A stretch of DNA of 48,241 nt, from assembly GCA_029777335.1 (NCBI GenBank), contig JAKOSN010000128.1, positions 1 to 48,241 of the forward strand, in the 5' to 3' direction. This document shows positions 12,449 through 21,612 of the stretch, one piece after another. Below the pieces are notes generated by a model. The model saw only the letters and a list, made by a program, of their open reading frames with translations. It did not search any database and was not told the origin of the DNA. Both the position numbers and the translations under genes were made by a program. The DNA is from Planctomycetota bacterium. Lineage in GTDB: Bacteria > Planctomycetota > Planctomycetia > Gemmatales > Gemmataceae. Every line of letters starts with the position of its first letter. The stretch's first letter is position 1.

Positions 12449-13687
12449 ATGCATTCGATCGAGCATACCATCCAGATCTACAAGGAACTGGCCGGCTGCT
12501 ATGAACGGCAGCAGAATGCAGGGATGCGCGATCTTTTCTTGATGCTGGCTGCGGATGTCTGTTTTCAGGCCGGCCGCGAGCCCGAGGCGGAACAGATCCG
12601 CAAGCGCCTGCTCGATGGCAATCCGCAACACATGTTGCGTGGCTACCCCTCGTTTCGTGCCGCGGTGAACGCGCCCGATGTGCAGCTGTATCTGCGCCAG
12701 CAGCGCCAGACCTATCCCACCGAGCGCGCCGAGGTGTTACTGGATGGTCTGTACCGACAGTTGAATCAGGACAGCCTGGGACCGGGAATCGGGCTCAGCT
12801 CCTCTCCCATCGACGTGACGATGCCGCCCGGGGGGCCTCGGCCCGGAGCGCGCCCCGCGGTGCCTGTTCCCCCTCCGCCGGTCTCGCCCCCGCCCGCGGC
12901 GCAACCGGGCTATGCGCTGGACGCCACACTGAACCCGGCGGAGAACTATCCTCCGGGGCTTCCGCCCACCACCCACAACATCGATCTTGGCGAGGGGCTG
13001 GAAGAGGAAGACGAGGACACGATGAAGCCCTCGCGGCCACGGGTTTTTCGGCCCGATAACGAGAGTCCAGCGCCAGAGGTCGGCGGAGACTGGGGCCCGG
13101 CCACCTTGCCGCCGGGATCGAAATCTCCCCTCGCCGGTCGTGGGTTTGACTTGCCCGGGAGCGTCCCCGGGGGACCCGCCCCCCTGCCGCCGTTTGCCGC
13201 ACCGCCGGCGTCCCCTCGGCCCGCTCCTCCTCCGCCGGCGCCTCAGGCCCCACGCCCAACGCCACGTCCCTCGGGGGGAGTGCCCGCGGTTCCCCTGCCG
13301 CCGAATCCTCGTCCCTCGGGAGGGGTCCCTGGCCTTCCTCCGGTGCCCCTGCCGCCGGTCCCTCAACCCCCACGACCGTCGGGAGGTATCCCTGCGATTC
13401 CTCCGGTGCCCCTGCCGCCGGCGCCGCAAACACCGCGTCCCTCCGGTGGAGTCCCCGGAGTGCCACCCCCGCCTGTCTGGGCCGAACCTGCGGCCCCGGC
13501 GGCGCCACTGCCCGCGCCGGTTCCCCAGGCGCACCCGCTCTATCAGCCCCTGTCTCCCGCCTATGCGGCCGAGCCAGAGCCGCCCCGTGAGAGTTTCGGT
13601 TGGGTCTCGCTGCTGCTCTTTCTGGTGGTGCTGGCGGCGGGGGGGGGGTTGCTTGTCACCACGTTCGTGCTGCCGTTTCTGCGCTGA
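12449..13687 (+). CDS. Proline-rich tail-anchored protein, unrecognised
   Basis: A 412-residue protein in three parts. Residues 1 to about 115 form a compact helical domain (starts MHSIEHTIQIYKELAGCYER) without a signal peptide. The middle is a long disordered Pro/Gly/Ala region with an acidic patch (LEEEDEDTMKP) and repeated R-P-S-G-G-V/I-P units. The C-terminus (about 386-410) is one strong hydrophobic segment, WVSLLLFLVVLAAGGGLLVT, ending in FLR. The topology suggests a cytoplasmic N-terminal domain held to the membrane by a tail anchor. No enzymatic motif is visible. The ATG start follows GGGGGAC. It diverges from the CoA-transferase gene, and its stop lies only 12 bases from the stop of the converging Aas-like gene. 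Function unknown. Confidence 0.7.
   Translation: MHSIEHTIQIYKELAGCYERQQNAGMRDLFLMLAADVCFQAGREPEAEQIRKRLLDGNPQHMLRGYPSFRAAVNAPDVQLYLRQQRQTYPTERAEVLLDGLYRQLNQDSLGPGIGLSSSPIDVTMPPGGPRPGARPAVPVPPPPVSPPPAAQPGYALDATLNPAENYPPGLPPTTHNIDLGEGLEEEDEDTMKPSRPRVFRPDNESPAPEVGGDWGPATLPPGSKSPLAGRGFDLPGSVPGGPAPLPPFAAPPASPRPAPPPPAPQAPRPTPRPSGGVPAVPLPPNPRPSGGVPGLPPVPLPPVPQPPRPSGGIPAIPPVPLPPAPQTPRPSGGVPGVPPPPVWAEPAAPAAPLPAPVPQAHPLYQPLSPAYAAEPEPPRESFGWVSLLLFLVVLAAGGGLLVTTFVLPFLR
13258..13475 (+). repeat. Imperfect coding tandem repeat (R-P-S-G-G-V/I-P units)
   Basis: Four imperfect repeats of roughly 50-70 bases within the proline-rich gene. Each encodes R-P-S-G-G-V/I-P followed by a stretch of P, V and L. The shared DNA core is CCTCCGGTGCCCCTGCCGCC, present at two places. 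Copy number is likely to vary between strains. Confidence 0.7.
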
Positions 13688-13699
13688 GACGCGGAGAAT

Positions 13700-15982
13700 T
13701 CAGCGGCCAGCAACCGCTGCCAGAGCGGCTTCCTTGACGCGGCGCAGATCGAGCTTGCCCGTGCCCAGCACAGGTATGTGCGCCACCGGATAGAAGTCCC
13801 GCTCCCCGGGGAGGTAGAGGTTGGGATGGCCCTTCTCGACCAGCTGTCGTCCAATTTTACTAAAATCGATCTGTAAACTCTCCAGATAAAGCACCACCAC
13901 GCGCTCGCCCTTCTTCTCGTCGGGGACGGCGGTCACCGCCACCAGGCGTTCGCCGCCATCGCTTCCCAGCAGCCCTTGCAGATCCTCCTCGATCAATTCC
14001 AGGGGCACCATCTCTCCGCCAATCTTGGCAAAGCGCGAGAGCCGACCGGTCAGAGTAATATGTCCGTCCTCGTCGAGGCGCCCCATGTCGCCGGTGACGT
14101 ACTGATTGTCGCTGAGCACCGCGGCTGTCTGTTCGGGGCGATGGAGATAGCCCCACATGGCATTGGCGCCGCGGATGAGGAGCATCCCCTCTTGCCCGAG
14201 CGGAAGGGGTTCGTTGGTGTCGGGGTTGACCACGCGCGCCGCAATCCCCGGCAAGGGCGGGCCGATGGTGCCCGGCTTGTTCTGAATCTCCGTCAACCCC
14301 TCGCCTTCGAGATCGGGAAGATTGGCGGCCGCCGCCGGCGAGAGTTCGGTACAGCCATAGCCCTCCAGCGGCAACACCTGGAACTTGGCCTGGAAATCCT
14401 GAGCGAGCCGTTGTGGCAACTTCTCCGCGCCACACATCAGCAGGCGCACACTGCGGAAATCGTCAACCTCACACTTGCGCAGGCAGAAGCGCAAAAAGGT
14501 GGGCGTGATCAGAAAGATCGAGCAGGTGAACTCACGGCACAATTCGCCGATCTCCTTCGCCTGCCGAGGATCGGTGTGGTAGACCACCGATGCCCCCACG
14601 CGGAGCGGCGCCCAGAGCGTCACCGTGTATCCGAAACTGTGAAAGAAGGGGAGCACGCCCAGCGCGCGATCGTCGGGGCGCAGACAGATGGCCTGCACCA
14701 TCGACTCGGCATTGGCCGCCACGTTGCGATGCGTGAGCACCACGCCTTTCGGTTCGCCAGTGCTGCCACTGGAAAAGATGATGGTGGCGATGTCCTCCAG
14801 GCTCTGCCGGTGCAAGCCCAGGACCCAGCGCTCCAGCACAAAATGCGGGAGTAAAAGGATCTTCAAAAAGGCCAGTGTTTTCTCGCGTTGCGAGACCAGG
14901 GGCAAGAGTTCGTCAAGATAGATCAGCTCGATCCCGGGGCCCGGATCGAGGGGCACCCGCGCGGTGAAGCGTTTGGCGGTCAGCACCTGTTTGACCTCGC
15001 ACTGCCGCAGCGCTGACTGGACGCTCTCCGTCCCGGCGGTGTAGTTGAGATTCACCGACGTCTTGCCCATCAGCGCCAGGGCAATATTGCTCAGCGCCCC
15101 ACCCGCCCCAGGCGGCAGCCAGATCGCCACCATCGGCGTCGTGCCCAGCAGGGGTCGCAGATGGTCGGCCAGGCACATCGCCCCGGCCAGCGCCTTGCCG
15201 TAGGTCAACGGATTCTTCTTGTTGGTGCTGTCGATGATGCACGACCGAAAGGGATGCTTGCTGGCGCTCAGGACAAAGCAGCGATGCACGGTCGGAAGAT
15301 GCTGGCTGCGCCTCAGAGCGGCGTCGGCCGAGAGATGCTGAATCGCCTGGATCACCTCGCCCGCAGGGGTGTTCGCCGGCAACGGTTTGCCAAAGCTGAG
15401 CCAGGTTGCGGCCAGCCATTCCTGCGGGGGCTTCCAGACGAACTTCCCCGCGCGCAGATGAAAGCGACTCCCCTCGTGCTGATCCAGACAGACCGGGACA
15501 AGCGGGGCGGGAACGAGGGCGCGAATCTGGTTCAACAGTTCAGCCAGCGACACCTGGGTGCCATCGCGCATACGCCAGGTGCCAGCGAAGAGGCAAACCG
15601 CCTCGCCGCGCCGCAATGCCTCGGCCGCCGCCTGGACTGCCTTGGCCACCCCCTGCGCGCCGGCGTCGCCATCCAGGGCGATGCTCCCGGTCCACTGAAT
15701 CACCTTGCGGGCCAGTCCGGTGCGCGTCCAGGTGGCGATCAGGAGAAAGCGGATCGGTCGCCCCGCTCCGGCCAGCAGAAAGAGCCAGTCGAGATAGTTC
15801 ACCCGATGGCAGACCAGGAGAGCCGCGCCGGGGGGCAACACTTCCCGTCCCTCGACGCGTAATCGATAGAATGAGTGGGTGATCCCCACGAGGAGGGCGC
15901 GCAGCAGGAGGACAGGCCAGAGCCAGCACCCCAGCCCCAGAGCTAGCAGGATCAGGCCCAGCACCAGAGCGACTTCGCCCAT
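13700..15982 (-). CDS. Aas-like fusion: degenerate acyltransferase domain plus acyl-ACP synthetase (AMP-binding)
   Basis: A 760-residue membrane-associated protein. An N-terminal hydrophobic segment (about 1-35) is followed by a PlsC-like acyltransferase region (about 40-230) and an adenylate-forming ligase domain. The ligase half is intact: IIFSSGSTGEPKGVVLTH (P-loop), GYGCTELSP, GDMGRLDEDG, GRLSRFAKIGGEMV, and a C-terminal GTGKLDLRRV with the usual Lys. The acyltransferase half is not. The expected N-H-x4-D reads HRVNYLD, so Arg falls where the catalytic His should be. The expected F-x-E-G motif reads FAGTWRMRDG, so its Glu is missing. It probably activates fatty acids for membrane lipid use but may not transfer them itself. 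The ATG at 15982 is chosen because GGAGGAG lies eight bases before it. Confidence 0.85.
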   Translation of the reverse strand: MGEVALVLGLILLALGLGCWLWPVLLLRALLVGITHSFYRLRVEGREVLPPGAALLVCHRVNYLDWLFLLAGAGRPIRFLLIATWTRTGLARKVIQWTGSIALDGDAGAQGVAKAVQAAAEALRRGEAVCLFAGTWRMRDGTQVSLAELLNQIRALVPAPLVPVCLDQHEGSRFHLRAGKFVWKPPQEWLAATWLSFGKPLPANTPAGEVIQAIQHLSADAALRRSQHLPTVHRCFVLSASKHPFRSCIIDSTNKKNPLTYGKALAGAMCLADHLRPLLGTTPMVAIWLPPGAGGALSNIALALMGKTSVNLNYTAGTESVQSALRQCEVKQVLTAKRFTARVPLDPGPGIELIYLDELLPLVSQREKTLAFLKILLLPHFVLERWVLGLHRQSLEDIATIIFSSGSTGEPKGVVLTHRNVAANAESMVQAICLRPDDRALGVLPFFHSFGYTVTLWAPLRVGASVVYHTDPRQAKEIGELCREFTCSIFLITPTFLRFCLRKCEVDDFRSVRLLMCGAEKLPQRLAQDFQAKFQVLPLEGYGCTELSPAAAANLPDLEGEGLTEIQNKPGTIGPPLPGIAARVVNPDTNEPLPLGQEGMLLIRGANAMWGYLHRPEQTAAVLSDNQYVTGDMGRLDEDGHITLTGRLSRFAKIGGEMVPLELIEEDLQGLLGSDGGERLVAVTAVPDEKKGERVVVLYLESLQIDFSKIGRQLVEKGHPNLYLPGERDFYPVAHIPVLGTGKLDLRRVKEAALAAVAGR

Positions 15983-16153
15983 GAATGGCTCTCCTCCCAC
16001 GTCGGACGGCTCCTGCGCAACAGTGGACAGTATAGCTAGCGTCCGACAGAAAAGGATACTCAGTTTACCGGCACTGCGCCCGCGGGGCAGTCACGCGCAG
16101 CCTGGCAGGAGCGACAGTTCGCGGTGACAATTTTGGTCAGTCCGTTTGGGCCT

Positions 16154-16172
16154 CGCTGCCACAATGGCAGCG
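16154..16172. promoter_or_regulatory. Compact inverted repeat in the aas-groEL divergent spacer
   Basis: CGCTGCCA (16154-16161) and TGGCAGCG (16165-16172) form a perfect eight-base inverted repeat with a CAA centre. It is the only strong dyad in the 384-base region 15983-16366 between the divergent Aas-like gene and groEL1. No CIRCE (TTAGCACTC-N9-GAGTGCTAA) is present. It could be a repressor site for the heat-shock block or a leader hairpin. The rest of the spacer shows no convincing promoter by eye. Confidence 0.3.
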
Positions 16173-16366
16173 CTCCCGGAGATCGGTCCAAAGGGCAAAA
16201 TCGTAACCTCTTTCAGAAAAGATAGTTGCAATTTCCGATTCTCCTGGCATGCAGCTTGCTGCTCGACGACCGTCCCAGAAGAGGTGCAGCATTGATTCCC
16301 TGCCCTGCCAGGTGGGGCTAAACGCGACAACGGTCTGAATCGAGACATCGAGAAGGAGATGCGTGG

Positions 16367-18061
16367 ATGGCAAAGCAACTGACGTACAGTGACGAGGCAC
16401 GACAGAAGCTGCTGGCGGGCGTCAGCAAGCTGGCCCGCGCCGTCCGTTCCACCCTCGGACCCCGTGGCCGCAACGCCGTCCTCGACAAGGGCTGGGGCAG
16501 CCCGAACGTCACCAAGGATGGCGTGACGGTGGCCGAAGAAATCGAGTTGCAAGATCCCTACGAAAACATGGGCGCGCAGCTCGTCAAGGAAGCGGCCAGC
16601 AAGACCAGCGACGTGGCCGGCGATGGCACCACCACCGCCACCGTCCTGGCGGAGGCCGTTTATCGCGAAGGCCTCAAGATGATCGCGGCCGGCACCGATC
16701 CCATGGCTCTGACCCGCGGGATTCAGAAGGGCGTGGAACGGGTCGTGGCCGAACTGAGCCGAATCGCCGAGAAGATCGACGACAAGGACGAAAAGGAAAT
16801 CACCGAGGTCGCCACCATCGCCTCGAACAACAACCGCGAAATCGGCTCCAAGCTCGCCGAGGCCATGCGCCTGGTGGGCGCCAGCAATGGCGTGATCACC
16901 ATCGAGGAAGGCAAGACGGCCGAGACCGAGGTGGTCGTTGTGCAGGGGATGCAGTTCGATCGCGGCTATCTGTCGCCGCACTTTGTCACCAACCAGGACA
17001 CGGTGACCTGCGAGCTGGAAAACCCCTATCTCCTCATTTACGAGGAAAAAATCAGCTCCGTCAAGCCGCTTATTCCGCTTCTGGAAACGATCATCAAGAA
17101 AAAAGAGCCCTTGCTGATCATCGCCGAGGACATCGAGGGCGAGGCGCTGGCTACTCTGGTGCTCAACAAGCTCCGCGGGCAGCTGCAGGTGGCCGCGGTC
17201 AAGGCGCCGGGCTACGGGGATCGCCGCAAGGCCATGCTCGAAGACATCGCCACCCTCACCGGCGGCAAGGCCATCTTCAAGGATCTTGGCATCCAGCTCG
17301 AAAACGTCTCCTTGAAGGATCTGGGACGGGCCAAGAAGATCAAGATCGACGCCGAGAACACCACCATCACCGAGGGCGCGGGCGAAAAGAAGGCCATCGA
17401 TGGCCGCGCCGAGATGATTCGTCGCGAGATCGAACGCACCGATAGCGAATACGATCGCGAGAAACTGCAGGAACGCCTGGCCAAGCTGGCTGGCGGGGTG
17501 GCTCAGGTCAAGGTCGGCGCCGCCACCGAGACCGAGATGAAGGAACGCAAGGCCCTCTACGAAGATGCTCTCCACGCGACCCGGGCTGCCCTCGCGGAAG
17601 GGATCGTCCCGGGCGGTGGCGTGGCTCTCTTGCAGGCGCGCAAGGTGCTCGACAAGCTCGAATTGACCGGCGACGAAGCCATCGGCGTGCAGGTGCTCAA
17701 GAATGTGCTCGAGATGCCTTGCCGCATGATCGCCGAGAACGCCGGCCTGGACGGCTCGGTGGTCGTCAACAACATCCGCAAGAGCCGGGAAAAGAACTAT
17801 GGCTACGATGCCAACGCCATGACCTACTGCGACCTGCGCGCCGCCGGGATCGTCGATCCGGTCAAGGTGACGCGCAGTGCGGTGCAGAATGGCGCCAGCG
17901 TGGCTTGCCTGCTCCTCACCACCGAATCGCTCGTGGCCGACATCCCCGAGAAGAAGAAGGAAGACGAGCACCACGACCACCACGGCGGCATGGGCGGCAT
18001 GGGTGGTATGGGTGGTATGGGCGGGATGGGTGGTATGGGTGGCATGGGCGGCATGATGTAA
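16367..18061 (+). CDS. groEL: Chaperonin GroEL (copy 1, with GGM tail)
   Basis: A 564-residue 60-kDa chaperonin subunit. ATPase residues are intact: GDGTTT with D86, the [11 protein letters not shown] block, and [10 protein letters not shown]. The C-terminus is a His-rich stretch (DEHHDHH) followed by repeated Gly-Gly-Met units, the typical tail that lines the folding cavity. In the apical domain the GroES/substrate face reads GYLSPHF: Y201 and F206 are kept, but the usual second Tyr is His205, and the helix that usually reads MLPVLE is LIPLLE. AAGGAG lies ahead of the ATG. It is the first gene of groEL1-groES-groEL2. The sequence differs throughout from the second copy, so this is an old duplication and not a recent one. 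Confidence 0.97.
   Translation: MAKQLTYSDEARQKLLAGVSKLARAVRSTLGPRGRNAVLDKGWGSPNVTKDGVTVAEEIELQDPYENMGAQLVKEAASKTSDVAGDGTTTATVLAEAVYREGLKMIAAGTDPMALTRGIQKGVERVVAELSRIAEKIDDKDEKEITEVATIASNNNREIGSKLAEAMRLVGASNGVITIEEGKTAETEVVVVQGMQFDRGYLSPHFVTNQDTVTCELENPYLLIYEEKISSVKPLIPLLETIIKKKEPLLIIAEDIEGEALATLVLNKLRGQLQVAAVKAPGYGDRRKAMLEDIATLTGGKAIFKDLGIQLENVSLKDLGRAKKIKIDAENTTITEGAGEKKAIDGRAEMIRREIERTDSEYDREKLQERLAKLAGGVAQVKVGAATETEMKERKALYEDALHATRAALAEGIVPGGGVALLQARKVLDKLELTGDEAIGVQVLKNVLEMPCRMIAENAGLDGSVVVNNIRKSREKNYGYDANAMTYCDLRAAGIVDPVKVTRSAVQNGASVACLLLTTESLVADIPEKKKEDEHHDHHGGMGGMGGMGGMGGMGGMGGMGGMM
17984..18058 (+). repeat. Gly-Gly-Met coding tandem repeat in groEL1
   Basis: A run of GGN-GGN-ATG units at the 3' end of groEL1 encoding the GGM tail, ended by an extra Met before the TAA. 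It is a normal feature of housekeeping GroELs; the other GroEL of this block lacks it. Confidence 0.9.
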
Positions 18062-18162
18062 GTACGAGGGGATATCCAACCAGCCAGGAAGACGAGCGCG
18101 GCTCTCCTTACTCCGCACTCGCTCTCCTGGCCTGAGAGCCTCCGATCAGGGGAAGCAGACAA

Positions 18163-18471
18163 ATGGCGAAGGAAAAAACTCCCAGGATTACTCCGCTCGA
18201 TGACCGGGTTGTCGTGGAGCCGATGGAAGCCGAGGACAAGACCACGGGCGGCATCCTCCTGCCTGACACGGCCAAGCAGAAGCCGCAGCGCGGGCGCATT
18301 GTTGCGGTGGGCAAGGGCAAGCTGACCGATTCCGGTGAGCGCCATGGCCTGGCCGTGGTGGTTGGCGACGAGGTCATCTATGGCCGCTACAGCGGCAGTG
18401 ACGTCGAGGTGGAGGGGAAGGAATACAAGATCATGCGCGAGAGCGATATTCTCGCCAAGATCGTGAAATAA
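18163..18471 (+). CDS. groES: Co-chaperonin GroES
   Basis: A 102-residue GroES, the lid of the GroEL chamber. It has the conserved ITPLDDRVVVEPMEAEDKT start, the mobile loop with TTGGILLPDT that docks onto GroEL, and the DEVIYGRYSGSDVEVEGKEY C-terminal strand block. A GGGGAAG ribosome site precedes the ATG. It is the only groES in the window and sits between two groEL genes, so it probably serves both rings. Spacing is 101 bases from groEL1 and 93 bases to groEL2. Confidence 0.97.
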   Translation: MAKEKTPRITPLDDRVVVEPMEAEDKTTGGILLPDTAKQKPQRGRIVAVGKGKLTDSGERHGLAVVVGDEVIYGRYSGSDVEVEGKEYKIMRESDILAKIVK

Positions 18472-18489
18472 CCGACGGATCCCCGGCGT

Positions 18490-18518
18490 GCGGGAGTTGC
18501 TCTGCGGAGCGCTCCCGC
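18490..18518 (+). other. Stem-loop between groES and groEL2
   Basis: GCGGGAG (18490-18496) pairs with CTCCCGC (18512-18518). With no U tract it is more likely an mRNA processing or partial attenuation element that sets the ratio of groEL2 to groES than a full terminator. Confidence 0.4.
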
Positions 18519-18564
18519 CGGTCCCCTGGCACGCATTCAACTGGCAAGCGGAGAGACGATAAAG

Positions 18565-20187
18565 ATGGCAAAACAGCTGTTGTACACCGACGAAGCTCGC
18601 AAGAAGCTCCTGGCCGGCGCGGACAAGCTGGCCCGCGCGGTCGGCATTACCCTTGGCCCCACGGGTCGCAACGTCATTCTCGACAAGAGTTTTGGCGGAC
18701 CGACGGTCACCAAGGACGGGGTTACCGTCAGCAAGGAGATCGATCTGCCCGATCCCTTCGAGAACATGGGCGCCAAGCTGGTCAATGCGGTGGCCCAGAA
18801 GACCAGTGACATCGCCGGCGACGGCACCACGACCGCAACCATTCTGGCCCTGTCCATCTACCAGGAAGGGCTGCGCAACATCACCGCGGGCGCCAATCCC
18901 ATGGCGGTCAAGCGCGGCATCGACAAGGCCGTCGAGGCGGTGGTCGCGCGCCTGACCCAGATGTCCAAGCGCCTCACCTCCAAGGAGGAGATGGCCCAGG
19001 TCGCCACCATCAGCGCCAATAACGATCCGGTGATTGGCAATTTGATGGCCGACGCCTTCGAGAAAGTCGGCAAGGATGGTGTCATCACCGTCGAGGAAGG
19101 CAAGACCTCGGCCACCGAACTCCAGTTCGTCGAGGGGATGCAGTTCGACAAGGGCTTTATCTCGCCCTACTTCATCAACACCCCGGAACTGACCTGTGAG
19201 TACGAAGACGCGTTGATTCTTATTCACGAGAAGAAGCTCGCCAATGTGCGCGACATGCTCCCCTTGCTGGAGAAGGTCGCTCAGGCGGGCAAGCCGTTGT
19301 TGATCATCGCCGAGGATGTCGAGAGCGAGGCGCTGGCGGCCCTGGTGGTCAACAAGATCCGGGGTATTCTCCAGGTCTGCGCGGTCAAGGCTCCTGGCTT
19401 TGGGGATCGGCGCAAGGCGATCCTGGGCGATATCGCTGTTCTGACCAAGGGGCAGTTCATCAGCGAGGATCTCGGGCTGAAGTTGGAGAACGTCACGCTG
19501 GACCAGCTCGGCCAGGCCAAGACGGTCAAGGTCGAGAAGGAAAGCTGCACGCTGATCGGCGGCGCCGGCGACAAGGCCAGCATTCAGCGCCGCATCGACC
19601 AGATCCGCACGCAGATGGAGCAGACCGAAAGCGAATACGACAAGGAGAAGTTCAGCGAGCGGTTGGCGAAGCTGACCGGGGGCGTGGCCATCGTCAAGGT
19701 AGGGGCCGCGACCGAGGCGGAGATGAAGCAAACCAAGGGGCGCGTGGAAGATGCCTTGCACGCGACGCGGGCTGCCGTCGCCGAGGGGATTCTCCCCGGG
19801 GGCGGGGTTGCCCTGGTGCGCGCCATCGTGGCTGCCGAGGAAACCTCGCGTGGGCTGCAAGGCGACGAGAAGCTGGGAGCGGAGATCGTTGTCCGCGCCC
19901 TGGAGAAGCCTTTACGCACCATCGCCGAGAACTCCGGCGTGGAAGGCGCCGTTGTGGTTGATGAAGTGCGGCAGCGGGGTGAAAAGTCGGTGAACATTGG
20001 CTACAACGCCAACACCGGCGACTACATCGACATGTTCAAGGCGGGTATTGTCGATCCGACGCGCGTGACCCGCTCGGCTCTGCAGAACGCCTCCAGCATC
20101 GCCGGCCTGATGCTCACCACCGAGGTGATGATCACCAAGATCGAGGAGGAAGAAGGCGCTCCGAAGATCCACGGCGCTGTCCGGTAA
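18565..20187 (+). CDS. groEL: Chaperonin GroEL (copy 2, no GGM tail)
   Basis: A 540-residue second chaperonin, same orientation and just downstream of groES. D86 in GDGTTT, the [11 protein letters not shown] block and [10 protein letters not shown] are present, so it should hydrolyse ATP. It ends [13 protein letters not shown], with no Gly-Gly-Met tail. The apical face reads GFISPYF: the first Tyr of the usual pair is Phe198, while Tyr202 and Phe203 are kept, the reverse of the change in copy 1. Additional GroELs in other bacteria often take on a restricted client set; that is a plausible role here but an inference. A GGAGAG lies before the ATG. Confidence 0.97.
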   Translation: MAKQLLYTDEARKKLLAGADKLARAVGITLGPTGRNVILDKSFGGPTVTKDGVTVSKEIDLPDPFENMGAKLVNAVAQKTSDIAGDGTTTATILALSIYQEGLRNITAGANPMAVKRGIDKAVEAVVARLTQMSKRLTSKEEMAQVATISANNDPVIGNLMADAFEKVGKDGVITVEEGKTSATELQFVEGMQFDKGFISPYFINTPELTCEYEDALILIHEKKLANVRDMLPLLEKVAQAGKPLLIIAEDVESEALAALVVNKIRGILQVCAVKAPGFGDRRKAILGDIAVLTKGQFISEDLGLKLENVTLDQLGQAKTVKVEKESCTLIGGAGDKASIQRRIDQIRTQMEQTESEYDKEKFSERLAKLTGGVAIVKVGAATEAEMKQTKGRVEDALHATRAAVAEGILPGGGVALVRAIVAAEETSRGLQGDEKLGAEIVVRALEKPLRTIAENSGVEGAVVVDEVRQRGEKSVNIGYNANTGDYIDMFKAGIVDPTRVTRSALQNASSIAGLMLTTEVMITKIEEEEGAPKIHGAVR

Positions 20188-20210
20188 CGCGCGCCTGCTT
20201 TCCTTGGGGT

Positions 20211-20260
20211 GCAGGGGTAAGTTCCCGAAGAACCGACCGCTTCAGGAACTTACCCGCTGC
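20211..20260 (+). terminator. Long stem-loop after groEL2
   Basis: GGGTAAGTTCC (20215-20225) pairs perfectly with GGAACTTACCC (20245-20255). The stem continues outward as GCAG (20211-20214) with CTGC (20257-20260) past one bulged G, and inward as GAAG (20227-20230) with CTTC (20240-20243). It is a very stable hairpin in the 173-base gap between groEL2 and dnaJ. Lacking a U tract it may end or weaken the groE transcript. Confidence 0.5.
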
Positions 20261-20360
20261 GCGCCGCAGGGACGCCAGGGGCTCAACTTGCCGCCTTCCC
20301 CTCCTTGGCGTTACACTGGACTGAAGAGGTCCCTCTAACGCCAGCCGAAAGTCCAAGCCT

Positions 20361-21497
20361 ATGGCCAGTAAACGCGATTACTACGAAGTCCTGGGGCTCG
20401 CGCGCGAGGCGACCCCGGAGGAGATCACCAAGGCGTATCGCAAGCTCGCCATGCAGTATCACCCGGATCGCAATCATGGCGACCCGGAGGCGGAAGCTCG
20501 TTTCAAGGAAGTGGCGGAGGCGCACGACGTCCTGCGCGATCCCACCAAGCGGCAACGCTATGATCGTTATGGCCATGCCGGGCTCGATGGCATGGAGATG
20601 CCCAACTACGACAACGCCGATGTGCTGCGTCGCATGTTTGGCGATTTTGGCGATCTGTTCAGTAGCTTCATGGGTGGGGGAGGGTTTAGCGGTCCGCGCG
20701 ATGGCCGGGATCTCCAGATCGAACTCGATCTCGACCTGGTCGAGGCGGCCCGCGGCGTGCGCAAGGAGATTCCCGTGCGCCGCACCCAGCTGTGCGAACA
20801 GTGCCGCGGCACCGGTTGCAAGGAAGGGACCAAAAAGCAGACGTGCAAGGTGTGCAACGGGCGCAAAACCGTCACGCATCGCACGGGGATCTTTCACATT
20901 CAGACCGAGTGTCGCACCTGTCGCGGGCAGGGAACGATCATCGTGGATCCCTGTTCCACCTGTCGCGGCAACGGTCGGGTGCTCTTTACGCGCCCTGAGC
21001 CAGTCGAGATTCCCGCCGGCGTGGATACCGGCACCGTGCTGACCCTGCGGGGTGCGGGGGAAGCGGGCGAACCGGGGGGGCGCGCGGGCGATTTGCATGT
21101 GGTTGTCAATGTGCGCAAGCACGATTTCTTCGAGCGCCACGGCGATAACCTTCTGTGCCATGCCATTGTGTCGTTCCCCCAGGCGGCCCTTGGCTGCGAA
21201 CTGGAGATTCCCAGCATCGATGGCAGGAAATTGAAGAAGCATTTGCCCCCCGGCCTCCAGAGCCATGAACTGTTAACCATCCCGGGTGAGGGAATGCCCA
21301 ACTTGCGGACAGGTCGGAAGGGCAACCTGATGGTGCAGGTGCTGGTGGAAACGCCGCGCCACCTGACCAAACGCCAGGAAGAATTGATGCGCGAACTGGC
21401 TCAGCTGGAAGAAACCAATGTTTCGCCGCAGCGCAAGAGCTGGTTCGACAAGGTCCGCGATTTCTTCACGGATGCTAACGCTCGAACAACCACGTGA
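20361..21497 (+). CDS. dnaJ: Chaperone protein DnaJ (type I Hsp40)
   Basis: A 378-residue DnaJ that stimulates the DnaK ATPase. The J domain (about 5-70) has HPD at 34-36; a Gly/Phe-rich linker follows (MGGGGFSG, about 104-111). The zinc region has four repeats at 145-152, 162-169, 184-191 and 198-205. The second reads CKVCNGRK, where the usual final Gly is Lys; both Cys pairs remain, so zinc can still bind. The C-terminal substrate domains are present. The part that is usually V-x-V-x-I-P-x-G-x-Q reads LKKHLPPGLQSHELLTIPG. No dnaK is in the window. It is followed by grpE, 115 bases on. Confidence 0.95.
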   Translation: MASKRDYYEVLGLAREATPEEITKAYRKLAMQYHPDRNHGDPEAEARFKEVAEAHDVLRDPTKRQRYDRYGHAGLDGMEMPNYDNADVLRRMFGDFGDLFSSFMGGGGFSGPRDGRDLQIELDLDLVEAARGVRKEIPVRRTQLCEQCRGTGCKEGTKKQTCKVCNGRKTVTHRTGIFHIQTECRTCRGQGTIIVDPCSTCRGNGRVLFTRPEPVEIPAGVDTGTVLTLRGAGEAGEPGGRAGDLHVVVNVRKHDFFERHGDNLLCHAIVSFPQAALGCELEIPSIDGRKLKKHLPPGLQSHELLTIPGEGMPNLRTGRKGNLMVQVLVETPRHLTKRQEELMRELAQLEETNVSPQRKSWFDKVRDFFTDANARTTT

Positions 21498-21612
21498 CCA
21501 CGAGCGCGCTGCGTAAGAGTGGGCGCGTCGCTCCCCACTCGGTTTTGACACGCGGGAGGATTGCTTCCGGTAGTCGCCGACGCACCGCTCGATTCGCCTG
21601 GGAGACCCTCCC

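Noticed and set aside
16001..16366. CIRCE or HrcA operator before groEL1
   Set aside because: Looked for TTAGCACTC-N9-GAGTGCTAA and near variants and found none.
17984..18058. Gly-Gly-Met repeat as a mobile or CRISPR-like repeat
   Set aside because: It is the ordinary coding tail of a housekeeping GroEL.
17824..19860. A 678-codon minus-strand frame opposite groEL1, groES and groEL2
   Set aside because: Runs through three genes and two spacers; the similarity of its two halves only mirrors the GroEL duplication on the other strand.
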